Shown here in pieces: positions 54,248 through 61,511 of a DNA stretch of 64,000 bases (within the stretch, counting starts at the first letter, position 1; each line of letters starts with the position of its first letter). Made by a program: the position numbers and the translations under genes. The notes below the pieces were generated by a model. It was not told where the DNA came from, searched no databases, and saw only the letters and a program-made list of their open reading frames with translations. The stretch spans positions 308-64,307 of the forward strand of contig NZ_MSLS01000026.1 of assembly GCF_001940785.1 (NCBI RefSeq), written 5' to 3'. The DNA comes from Bacillus sp. MRMR6 (GTDB taxonomy: Bacteria; Bacillota; Bacilli; Bacillales; Cytobacillaceae).

Positions 54248-54922
54248 CTAATGATAAAAGACTTGAATATTTTCCCCTTTAATTCCCGGATAAGCTCCAC
54301 GACTGATTAACATTTCTCTTTCTGGATGTGCAAGAAGCCACTTATTTGTCATAAACAATAAGGTATCTTCCTCTGTTCTTTTTTCGATTTCTTTGTTCAA
54401 TGGCCGATTCGTCCCAGCAGGTAAGATAACAATTACTTTAAATCCTTCATCTGTCACCTTACACGGCGCAAAATGGAGAGTTGTCCCATAAAGCTCGATA
54501 GCCGTACCCTTTGGAATATAAAAAGCACGAATCATTTGAGAATCATAGGAATTACTTTTGATATCTTGTACTTTTCCTAGAAGAAGCACAAGATCTGTTA
54601 GAGCGATATTGATCTCGCTCCCTTTATGATATTCCAAACCGTTTAACGTTGAATTTCTGCCATTACAATAACCAATCTGTATCGGTAAATGACCATAAAA
54701 ATTACTTTGAACCTGTTCTTTAATCTTCGTCTCTTCCATTTCCGTTACAGACGGTACATATATATTTCCTTCTTCAGGAATATTTGTCTTCATCATATAC
54801 GATTGTAACTCGTTAAAATCATGGTTGTATAGTATTTTCCCATACGGAACAAACTCTTGTTGATTTACATGAAAAAAAGAAATATGAGTGTTTAATGTTT
54901 TCAAAACATCAAAATTTTGCAA
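54248..54922 (-). CDS. DUF4867-like protein of the sulfoquinovose island
   Basis: This 224-residue soluble protein starts at TTG 54922, nine bases after AAGGAGG. It looks cupin-like in its middle (YHKGSEINIALTDLVLLLG, IPKGTAIELYGTTLHFAPC) and resembles the DUF4867 proteins found in sulfofructose-transaldolase gene clusters (called SftX in that literature, recalled from memory). The function is unknown; sugar epimerase or mutarotase activity is a reasonable guess. It is encoded between the transaldolase and symporter genes. Confidence 0.75.
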   Translation of the reverse strand: MQNFDVLKTLNTHISFFHVNQQEFVPYGKILYNHDFNELQSYMMKTNIPEEGNIYVPSVTEMEETKIKEQVQSNFYGHLPIQIGYCNGRNSTLNGLEYHKGSEINIALTDLVLLLGKVQDIKSNSYDSQMIRAFYIPKGTAIELYGTTLHFAPCKVTDEGFKVIVILPAGTNRPLNKEIEKRTEEDTLLFMTNKWLLAHPEREMLISRGAYPGIKGENIQVFYH

Positions 54923-54952
54923 GGAAATTAACCTCCTTATTGCTTATCTTTA

Positions 54953-54997
54953 AAAGATCCTCAAAGATTATGATGTAATATCTTTGAGGAATCTTTA
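54953..54997 (-). terminator. Hairpin between sftT and the DUF4867-like gene
   Basis: AAAGATCCTCAAAGAT and ATCTTTGAGGAATCTTT pair with a small bulge. The minus strand continues TTTTAAAG. It is just past the sftT stop and may attenuate read-through into the following genes. Confidence 0.6.
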
Positions 54998-55009
54998 TTT
55001 AGCGAATCA

Positions 55010-55690
55010 TTATTTTAAAACCACTTCTTCTTTTACTGTTTGATCCCATGCATTCCGAAATACATTTAAACCATAATCTGTAAATGCATGATCAAAACTA
55101 TTTTTATAGACATCGAATCCACAAGTTACAATATTCGCCCCTGCTTTAGCAGCATCAACAATTTGTTTGCCGGTACGTAATGCAGCAACGATAATCTCAG
55201 TTTCATATTGATATGTTTTATAAATACTAGCAATATCTTGAATATACTGTTTTGTATCTTCGCCATTATTCTCTTTCCAACCAACGAACGGAGAAACAAA
55301 GGCAGCCCCAATTCTTGCTGTTTGAATGGCTTGAGCTGATGAAAATACTAGCGTTACGTTTGTTTGGATTCCATCTTTTGCCAATTCCTTTGCAGCGATT
55401 AAACCTTGTTCAATGCAAGGGATTTTTATTACAAAATTTGATGAGAGCGCAGCAATTTTTTTTCCTTCAACCACCATCTCTTTTGCATCATTTAGATGGG
55501 GGTTAATTTCAACAGAAATAGGGAAGTTTTCAACACCTCTAAATTCACTTGCAAATTCATCTAGAATAGTTAAAAAAGGTTTTCCACTATTCATAATGTG
55601 TTTAGGGTTAGTAGTTACCCCATCGATTGCCCAATTTTCATATGCATAACGAATTTCTTTCATAATGGCACTGTCTAAAAAGTATTTCAT
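55010..55690 (-). CDS. sftT: 6-deoxy-6-sulfofructose transaldolase (SftT type)
   Basis: This protein of about 226 residues is a short transaldolase/MipB-like TIM barrel. It begins MKYFLDSAIMKEIRYAYENW and contains DGVTTNPKHI, the Schiff-base Lys in NFVIKIPC (K89), TNVTLVFSSAQA and GANIVTCGFDVYK. In the sulfo-TAL pathway it moves the dihydroxyacetone unit from sulfofructose to glyceraldehyde 3-phosphate, giving fructose 6-phosphate and sulfolactaldehyde. I chose ATG 55690 because GGGAGAGG lies seven bases upstream. It is the first gene of the leftward set from the promoter at 55782-55810. Confidence 0.88.
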   Translation of the reverse strand: MKYFLDSAIMKEIRYAYENWAIDGVTTNPKHIMNSGKPFLTILDEFASEFRGVENFPISVEINPHLNDAKEMVVEGKKIAALSSNFVIKIPCIEQGLIAAKELAKDGIQTNVTLVFSSAQAIQTARIGAAFVSPFVGWKENNGEDTKQYIQDIASIYKTYQYETEIIVAALRTGKQIVDAAKAGANIVTCGFDVYKNSFDHAFTDYGLNVFRNAWDQTVKEEVVLK

Positions 55691-55768
55691 TAACAATACC
55701 TCTCCCTTCAATTTGTTGTTATGTTTTTTATCCTCGTAATAACATAGTGACCTTTAATTAAAAGTTAC

Positions 55769-55810
55769 TATCTTTATTAATATAATATGAAACCGAATTC
55801 AAAAATTCAA
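55769..55810 (-). promoter_or_regulatory. Promoter, cre and GntR half-operator of sftT
   Basis: On the minus strand TTGAAT (55805-55810), 17 bp, TATTAT (55782-55787). ATGAAACCGAATTCAA (55787-55802) matches the cre consensus at 15 of 16 positions and lies in the spacer. TATCTTT (55769-55775) follows at the start of transcription. The layout is the same as at sftI. Confidence 0.75.
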
Positions 55811-55970
55811 GTCTTTTTTCATAATTTATAATTAAAAATTTAGATAATTAAAAAATCCAACCATAAAAACAGCTGTTGTTTTGCATGTAGGGCATATGGG
55901 GACCGTTTATTGTTGTTATTGTTGTTCTTTTTCTTTTTCTTTATCTTTTTCTTAATCTTCTTCTTGTCCC

Positions 55971-56010
55971 CTTATCGTTACCGATGCGTCAACGAATCGG
56001 TAACTTATCG
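55971..56010. other. Hairpin flanked by CTTATCG direct repeats
   Basis: GTTACCGATGCG and CGAATCGGTAAC pair with one mismatch around TCAA (55977-56004). CTTATCG occurs on each side (55971-55977 and 56004-56010). The role is unknown. Confidence 0.45.
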
Positions 56011-56036
56011 TCCCTAGCCAAACAAAACAGCTTGTT

Positions 56037-56395
56037 TAAGGACAACTTTTTCACCTTTACTACAAACACAACTTTCGACCAGTTTCTCACCTCTAAACAA
56101 AAACAAAAGCCTCTACACCAAGCAAATACGCAAACCCAAACAATCATTTAATTAACACCTTTATTTTCAATCAGACGATTGATTAAATGCTGGAAAACCC
56201 TTTTACTTAAACGAACTCTTGCTAGTTTTTATGAGCAATTTCTGTCGAGGAACAGTCACTGGCTTCGATGTATTTCTGCTATAAAATTATATAAAAACTA
56301 GTAATCTACACAAGTCGGCACGTTTTGATACTAATCAAACGATTGATTAAATGGAAAATCCGAAGTGAATAGAAAGGTTTTATTATAATAGAAAG
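56037..56395 (+). repeat. Dispersed intergenic repeat, copy C (near full length)
   Basis: Blocks in the same order as copies A, B and D: CACAACTTTCGACC, CGATTGATTAAATGCTGG, CGAACTCTTGCTAGTTTTTA, TCGAGGAACAGTCACTGGC, AACTAGTAATCTACACAAGT and AATCAAACGATTGATTAAA. The last block (GGGTAGAAATTTG) is degenerate. Confidence 0.85.
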
Positions 56396-56560
56396 GAAGG
56401 TAATCTGCATCTACTAAAAAGGAAGTGGAATTTCATGGATAAGCAAGTGATTTCTGTAATGGGGTGAGTTTGGGGTACATCTCTTAGTGTTCCACTAAGG
56501 ATTGTATTTATCTGTTGGGTCAAACTCCTTTTCCACTTAGTCATGTAAATTACCTATCAA

Positions 56561-57007
56561 TCATAAGACATACAAAAAGCGTAAGCGAGAGTATCCACAC
56601 GGGCATAGGTTCATGGCCCCCACAAGGATGAAGGAAGATAGGAAAATTACGGTAGAATGGGCTCTGCTAATGGTCACCTCGCCCGTTTCTAGCGGTTGAC
56701 GAAGCATATCAAGCGTCTTTTTTGTAAACTCAGCAATCTCATCGAGAAATAATACACCACGGTGGGCCATCGAAATTTCACCTGGTCTTGGGTTTGATCC
56801 GCCCCCAATGATGGCAACAGCTGACGCAGAATGGTGGGGATGTCGAAAAGGAACGGTTTCAATAGGAATTCGTTTAGCCTCCTTAACAGAAGCATCAGGC
56901 AAACCAACCACCACCATCGATTCCGTACCAGTCGATATCCGTACCTCAACCTGCACACGGTAGCCTTCCAAACCTTTCAAGCCAATACTTAAAACCTTAA
57001 CAGTCAT
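56561..57007 (-). pseudogene. ComM/YifB-type Mg-chelatase-like ATPase, internally deleted remnant
   Basis: The 148-codon frame joins the N-terminus of a ComM/YifB protein ([18 protein letters not shown] ... [13 protein letters not shown], residues 1-45) directly to a much later part ([42 protein letters not shown]). The Walker A region and most of the lid and C-terminus are gone; intact family members have about 500 residues. The deletion kept the frame, but the ATPase cannot work. ComM is a helicase-like factor for branch migration in transformation. Confidence 0.88.
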
Positions 57008-57198
57008 ACAAAAGCCTCCAACCTATTTAATTTTCAAAATAAGAATGAGAAGTAAGGAAAAGAATGTAACAAAAGAAGGAAGATGAATCAAATGAGGTGT
57101 ACTAACCAATAAACCCTCGACAAAAAACGGGGGTCACTGTGATCCCCCTAACTTCTCAACAGGAATATTTTTATGTATAATGGATATATAATAAAAAA

Positions 57199-57220
57199 GA
57201 GAAGTGCGTCAACACTTCTC
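57199..57220 (-). terminator. Terminator of the small cationic peptide gene
   Basis: GAGAAGTG and CACTTCTC form a perfect 8-bp stem around CGTCAA. The minus strand continues TTTTTTATTAT. It is about 40 bp past the stop codon at 57261. Confidence 0.85.
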
Positions 57221-57260
57221 CCTGCAACCTCTACCGTCAGGGTGATGGTTGTCATGTGGA

Positions 57261-57413
57261 TTATTTGCGAGAACCACCCTTTTGCTTGCGACGGCGTAGG
57301 GTGGTTTTCTTGTTATCTAGACCGTTTTTCCGAAAGATATATGCCGTTAATTCGCGGACAATCCCCTTCAGAACTTCACGTAAGGTTTCAAGAAAAGTTT
57401 CCAGTATTATCAC
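57261..57413 (-). CDS. Small cationic amphipathic peptide (47-50 aa), unrecognised
   Basis: A frame too short for a 60-codon cut-off encodes ILETFLETLREVLKGIVREL, then TAYIFRKNGLDN and the strongly basic tail KKTTLRRRKQKGGSRK. AAGGGAGTGAT, close to the ideal AAGGAGGTGAT, lies at the start. GTG 57413 would lie inside that site, so a CTG at 57404 (giving METFLETLREV) may be the real start. A strong terminator follows. The amphipathic helix plus basic tail fits a membrane-active small toxin, an antimicrobial peptide or a small RNA-binding protein; this is inference. It stands alone in repeat-rich DNA. Confidence 0.6.
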   Translation of the reverse strand: MIILETFLETLREVLKGIVRELTAYIFRKNGLDNKKTTLRRRKQKGGSRK

Positions 57414-57555
57414 TCCCTTCCCCTACGAAGGAAAAGAAGATCGACAACCCGGCCACCCAACAATATTCAGCTGCAGCTCCATTCTATCAATGATAAGCGC
57501 TATCTAACAACCTATCAATCTTCGACAAATATCGGGGAGTCACTGTGACCATCAT

Positions 57556-57942
57556 GAGGACACTTTTTCAGCTTTACTCACAAACGCAGCTTTCGACTCC
57601 CTTCTTTCCTTTTTCTTAATACAAAAGCCTTTACAGCAAGCAAAAACGCATATCCAATCAAACGTTTGATTAGCATAAAAATATTCAAATAAACGTTTAA
57701 TTAAATTCAGGAAAACCCCTTTATTTAAACGAACTCATGCTAGTTTTTTGGAGAAATTTCTGTCGAGGAACAGTCACTGGCTTCGATTTATTTCTTCTAT
57801 AAAAATAGATAAAAACTAGAAATCTATATAAATTGACACGTTTTGATACTAATCAAACGATTGTGTAAAATGGGAACAATTAAGAGGAATAAAGGATTTT
57901 AATATAAAAATGGGTAGAAATTTGTCGCTTACAATCTATTGA
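57556..57942 (+). repeat. Dispersed intergenic repeat, copy D (near full length)
   Basis: It runs from GAGGACACTTTTTCAGC through CGCAGCTTTCGACT, AATCAAACGTTTGATTAG, CGAACTCATGCTAG, TCGAGGAACAGTCACTGGC and AATCAAACGATTGTGTAAA to ATGGGTAGAAATTTGTCGC and ACAATCTATTGAGG. It is preceded by the motif CGGGGAGTCACTGTGACC (57534-57551). Confidence 0.88.
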
Positions 57943-58243
57943 GGGGGCCATGGAAACTTAAGTGGAAGTCCATTTAATGGAAGCTAAACTTTCTTTCAAC
58001 GATGACAACATTCATCTTTCAGTTCTCTATCAAAAAACCTTATGGTAAAATATTCAAATCAAAATTTCACACCTCCTAGATTAACTTGTATCGCTGCCAC
58101 AGTCACGATAAAAAACTATAATCCGTATCATGTAGGAACTAAATATTCATAACATCTTTACAATGAACCTAATAAGAGCATTGGAGTTGATATGAACCAT
58201 AACCAAAGCTCTTACGAATTACTTTATTAAAAGTGTAAATCAA
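57943..58243. other. Intergenic region
   Basis: No gene, clear hairpin or promoter is seen between repeat copy D and the end of the phosphatase frame. It is AT-rich and without recognisable repeats. Confidence 0.4.
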
Positions 58244-58681
58244 TTAACGACCAATAAAGATCTTCTGTAAATCCCTTTTAAATTCAGGATGAATAGCGAT
58301 TTCTGGTCGAATATCTTTGACCATTGATTCTGCCTGCTCTATTGTTTTAGCTAATCCAAGTTCAAGTAATACACCCATTGCCACACTACCTGTGCGACTT
58401 TTTCCTCCTTTTCAATGAAGGACAATTGTTTTCCCTTCTTTGTGAGCAGTTGCTACAAATGAAATAGCTTTTTTTAGTTTTTCTGTTTGATTGGGAACTC
58501 CGTCTATTAATGGGATATGAATCCATTTAACATTTTCACCTTGTACCACTCCTTCTGTTGCTTCAGCACGAAGGTCAACGATGTATGTAGCATGTTCTGA
58601 ATCGACTATGTTTTTTACTTCTTGTTGCCCGCACATGAAGATTCCTTTCAATAACATTTGAAAATCAGACAAACCTGTCAC
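58244..58681 (-). pseudogene. Dual-specificity phosphatase-like gene with TGA at the catalytic Cys
   Basis: The frame from ATG 58681 runs 89 codons to TGA at 58414-58412 and then stays open for 55 more codons to TAA at 58244, with no shift of frame. Read through, it gives a 145-residue protein of the small dual-specificity phosphatase type: N-terminal YIVDLRAEATEGVV, IHIPLIDGVPN, then IVLH-X-KGGKSRTGSVAMGV, where X is TGA. The family motif is HCxxGxxRTG, so X is exactly the catalytic Cys. A nonsense mutation from TGT or TGC is the simplest reading. A selenocysteine codon is possible and is discussed in the findings. A poor AGAGGGGTGACAGGTTTG precedes the next Met (M1 at 58681). Confidence 0.75.
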
Positions 58682-58938
58682 CCCTCTTAAAGTATTAATT
58701 GAATTATACGATTTCGGTTATATAATTCAAGAGATATGTTTAGGTAGTTTACACATTATATTAAAACGGGAAGCGTTATATTATTCTGTAAGGCTTTTTT
58801 ATCGGGGAGTGACTGTAACTGTATTTACAATCCTATTGTGAGTGCTGCCTGGATACCACCCGTTAAAATTTAAATTCTTATGTGGATCTCCTTAACGAAA
58901 AAAACTCGTGGTAAATTGGCGGGTTTTCGTAATATGAG

Positions 58939-59094
58939 GATGAAGACCACATCCCATTGGAAAACCGGAGAAATAGGTCTTCATTAAGATGATGAAGACC
59001 TTTTCCCTTTGAAAAGTCAGAGAAAAAGGTCATCATAAAACCGATGAAGACCTTTCCCTTTGAAAAGTCATAGAAAAAATTCTTCATGGCAAAT
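58939..59094. repeat. Three tandem 52-bp repeats, each able to form a hairpin
   Basis: GATGAAGACC starts units at 58939, 58991 and 59043, an exact 52-bp period. Each unit ends in GGTCTTCAT, GGTCATCAT or TTCTTCAT, complementary to its start, so each RNA copy could fold into its own stem. The middles (CCCTTTGAAAAGTCAGAGAA and variants) are also conserved. No spacers separate the units, so this is not a CRISPR array. Confidence 0.85.
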
Positions 59095-59261
59095 GTCATT
59101 TGTTTCACCAACCTGAACTGCTTAGCAAATAGAAAACTATTAAAATTTTACACCTAGATCATCGCAATGCTTGGCACAGTAAATACTTTTTATTACATTT
59201 TTGCATTATTTCTCAACGCATGTAAGGCCAGTGGTCTGACCCCAATATTAGTTAACCGCTA

Positions 59262-59405
59262 CTCTCCAATAAAAACTAGTAATCTACACAAATGGACACG
59301 TTTAGATACTAATCAAACGATTGTGTAAAACAGGAACAATCGCCATGAATAAAGGGGTTTTGCTATAAAAATGGGTAGAAACTTGTTACTTACAATCTAT
59401 TGGGA
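59262..59405 (+). repeat. Dispersed intergenic repeat, partial copy E (3' part)
   Basis: It carries the right third of the repeat: AACTAGTAATCTACACAAAT, GGACACGTTTAGATACTA, AATCAAACGATTGTGTAAA, AAAGGGGTTTTGCTATAAAA, ATGGGTAGAAACTTG and ACAATCTATTGGGAG. Confidence 0.85.
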
Positions 59406-59411
59406 GTGCGC

Positions 59412-59580
59412 ATGGAAGAATGGAACAAATAAACGGAAGAAAGAAGAACAGCGAGCAAAACAAGCGGAACTCGAACGTTAAAGGAAGAAGAGGAGAAAGC
59501 AAGGTTACTAGAGTTAAAAAAGAAAAAGCAGGCAGAAGTGATTGATCAACTGCTCCAAATCAGTATTATTCATAATTAAA
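59412..59580 (+). pseudogene. Lys/Glu-rich coding remnant after repeat copy E
   Basis: Following copy E, an ATG at 59412 (GGGAG upstream) opens MEEWNK and then a stop. In shifted frames the DNA encodes a charged coiled-coil stretch (KEEEEKARLLELKKKKQAEV) ending VIDQLLQIS. The VIDQ-LLQIS segment (59538-59561) is nearly the same as 2908-2931. It looks like a decayed member of a small multicopy gene; the original function is unknown. Confidence 0.4.
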
Positions 59581-59769
59581 TATTTCCAATCTATTCATTA
59601 TCTCTATCACCTCAATAACAAGTTCATATTCATCCTTATCGAGGAGTCACTGTGACTGTATTTGACTGTATTTAGGCATTTGTGGATACAATTATCAATT
59701 ACTTACATAATAATATTTTGAACAAAAAAAAATGGTTTATAAACTATTTAAATGTGAGGAGTAAGCTAT

Positions 59770-60573
59770 ATGTATTATTACTACCCAGACTATTATGAAA
59801 TCCCTAGAACTTCCTTTAGAACGACGCCACCAAGACCACCCGTACAACCGGGCTATCTTCTTGATTACGGAGGACTCCATCCACAACAAATACAGTCTTC
59901 AGGATGGGCGCCGCCAACGGATCAACCTTTAGGATATGACTATCCTGTTCAGGAAATTTTTCCGGGTAACGAAAGATATTCTGAGAATTATATAAATGAG
60001 ATCAAATACAGTACACTTCAGCAAAGACCCATAATAGTTCCCGACGAGGTATCATCCGAAGAATATAGACAGAATGCTCCAGTGGTACTAATTAACTCTT
60101 GGGCAACTAAAAATCCTAACTTTCGAAAAAGATGTGGGTGTGATGATGTTAGTACTTGCCCATCCACTAATCACGGGCAATCATACGCAGCTGTCGATTA
60201 TAATTATGGAAAAGGCCCAGGTAAATATAATATCAAAGTTTGGATTAAACATTATGGAAAAGAAAATTATGGAAAATGGCCCACCTTCGAAGAAAGATGG
60301 AGGCAGTTCCAAAGAGCCCCTATAGCCTATAACCATTTTCAAACAGCAATACTTCCTGGCCCAAACGCTCCTGGACGACAAGGCTATTTTAGAAATGGTA
60401 ACAATCAAACTCCAGGTTTACGTACAGGTACACTAGGACTAGAAGTTTATGACAAAAGAACAGGCAGTTCAGTGTGGAGATCTTTGTATTATTTCGATCA
60501 AGGATTTGGATCATTTGGAAGAGAGTGGCTGAGATGTGGTCACGACTACGGATTCCAATTCGAAGATAGATAA
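59770..60573 (+). CDS. Tyr/Pro-rich protein of unknown function (267 aa)
   Basis: GAGGAG lies eight bases before the ATG at 59770. The N-terminus is rich in Tyr and Pro (MYYYYPDYYEIPRTSFRTTP, then PPRPPVQPGY), as in spore-coat or exosporium proteins. The C-terminal two-thirds look globular, with CGCDDVSTCPSTNHGQSYA containing a small Cys cluster and basic stretches (KVWIKHYGKENYGKWPTFEE). There is no signal peptide or membrane helix. No family was recognised. A terminator 260 bp downstream (60836-60866) may end its transcript. A sporulation-related role is inference from composition and the nearby germination genes. Confidence 0.7.
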   Translation: MYYYYPDYYEIPRTSFRTTPPRPPVQPGYLLDYGGLHPQQIQSSGWAPPTDQPLGYDYPVQEIFPGNERYSENYINEIKYSTLQQRPIIVPDEVSSEEYRQNAPVVLINSWATKNPNFRKRCGCDDVSTCPSTNHGQSYAAVDYNYGKGPGKYNIKVWIKHYGKENYGKWPTFEERWRQFQRAPIAYNHFQTAILPGPNAPGRQGYFRNGNNQTPGLRTGTLGLEVYDKRTGSSVWRSLYYFDQGFGSFGREWLRCGHDYGFQFEDR

Positions 60574-60988
60574 CCTATAGGTAAAAATTCAACATTAAAC
60601 CAGTTTGGTATTAATGATATGCCGGAAATGGATGAACAATTTGTTCATAAGAAATAAAATAATATGAACAATATGGATTAGCTGATTGTGATATTTAAAC
60701 AATCAACTGATGGAAATAAACAAGAACTAAGGATTCTTTTCCGTCTATTACTAAAGATTAGATAAGTTTGACCCACCAGCTTTTTTCTATTTATTATTTA
60801 ATCATCTATCAAACATTTATTTTAATAAATTTTTTAAAGTCTGATTTCGTTTGAATCAGACTTTTTAATTTGTTGATTGCATTAAGACATATGTCTTCTT
60901 GTGCTTATACTAATCAGCTCACCATTTTTGTTTATAACAACTTCATCTATTCCATAGCTAATATGAGAATCGTAGTAAGGGTGTACTT
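60574..60988. other. Intergenic region with terminator
   Basis: Apart from the terminator at 60836-60866 no gene or repeat is seen. Confidence 0.4.
60836..60866 (+). terminator. Terminator
   Basis: AAAGTCTGATT and AATCAGACTTT form a perfect 11-bp stem around TCGTTTG, followed by TTAATTTG. It probably ends the transcript of the Tyr/Pro-rich protein gene. Confidence 0.75.
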
Positions 60989-61277
60989 TTAGATGTAAAT
61001 ATCAACCAAAAAGTTGACCATGTCGCTCATGTAAAAGTTGACCATCCTCTTGTTACTTCGAATAGGTTTTTTGAGACGGTAACTTTCCCCGTTCATGGGG
61101 ATGATGTGTGCCTTATGGGTCACTCGATCCAACAAGGCGGCGGTCATCTGTTCATCGTGAAATACCTCTACCCATCGGCTAAATTCCCGATTGCTCGTGA
61201 TGATCATGCTTCCTCTCTCGTAACGAGTAGAGAAAAAATGAAATAATAATTCAGCTGCTCTCTGGTGGTAGGGGAAA
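60989..61277 (-). pseudogene. IS21-family IstB remnant with one insertion-sequence end
   Basis: The minus strand encodes only the C-terminal part of an IstB ATPase: YHQRAAELLFHFFSTRYERG, SMIITSNREFSRWVEVFHD, EQMTAALLDRVTHKAHIIPM and ESYRLKKPIRSNK. The Walker motifs and IstA are absent. Downstream, AAAAGTTGACCAT is directly repeated at 61009-61021 and 61033-61045, with a weaker third copy at about 60997-61007, as in the multiple terminal repeats of IS21 elements. The frame reads on into this end, so the insertion sequence is a truncated remnant. Confidence 0.85.
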
Positions 61278-61511
61278 AGGAGGCTATTTCAAAAGGATAC
61301 TTTTCGTAAAGTTGGTTGAGTAATGAAGAAAGGCTTGGAAATCACTTGCATTTCGGAACAAGGGCTCGCGGCGTTTCCCCTGAGTGGGAGCTGACCCCAC
61401 TGGCATTGCTTCACTTCCCCCCCTTCTCCACTTCCCTCACTTCCATGGAATTATTTTCTTGCTTTTGCAAATAATATAAAGAATTAAATTTGACTTAAAA
61501 GAGGAAATAAA

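Larger units (their letters stand above)
55712..56560. other. Repeat-rich intergenic region left of the comM remnant
   Basis: It holds the sftT promoter, a pyrimidine-rich low-complexity tract (about 55908-55970), a hairpin at 55977-56004, repeat copy C and a ten-codon frame after AAAGGAAGTGG near 56435 that is too short to call. No other gene is seen. Confidence 0.5.

Noticed and set aside
57173-57507. Two plus-strand frames of 83-106 codons
   Set aside because: They are antisense to the small cationic peptide gene and its terminator and lack ribosome sites.
58939-59094. CRISPR-like periodic array
   Set aside because: Units are contiguous with no unique spacers, each is itself a hairpin, and no cas genes are in the window.
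58878-59111. A 77-codon frame on the minus strand
   Set aside because: It is a translation of the three 52-bp hairpin repeats; the internal protein repeats follow the DNA period only.
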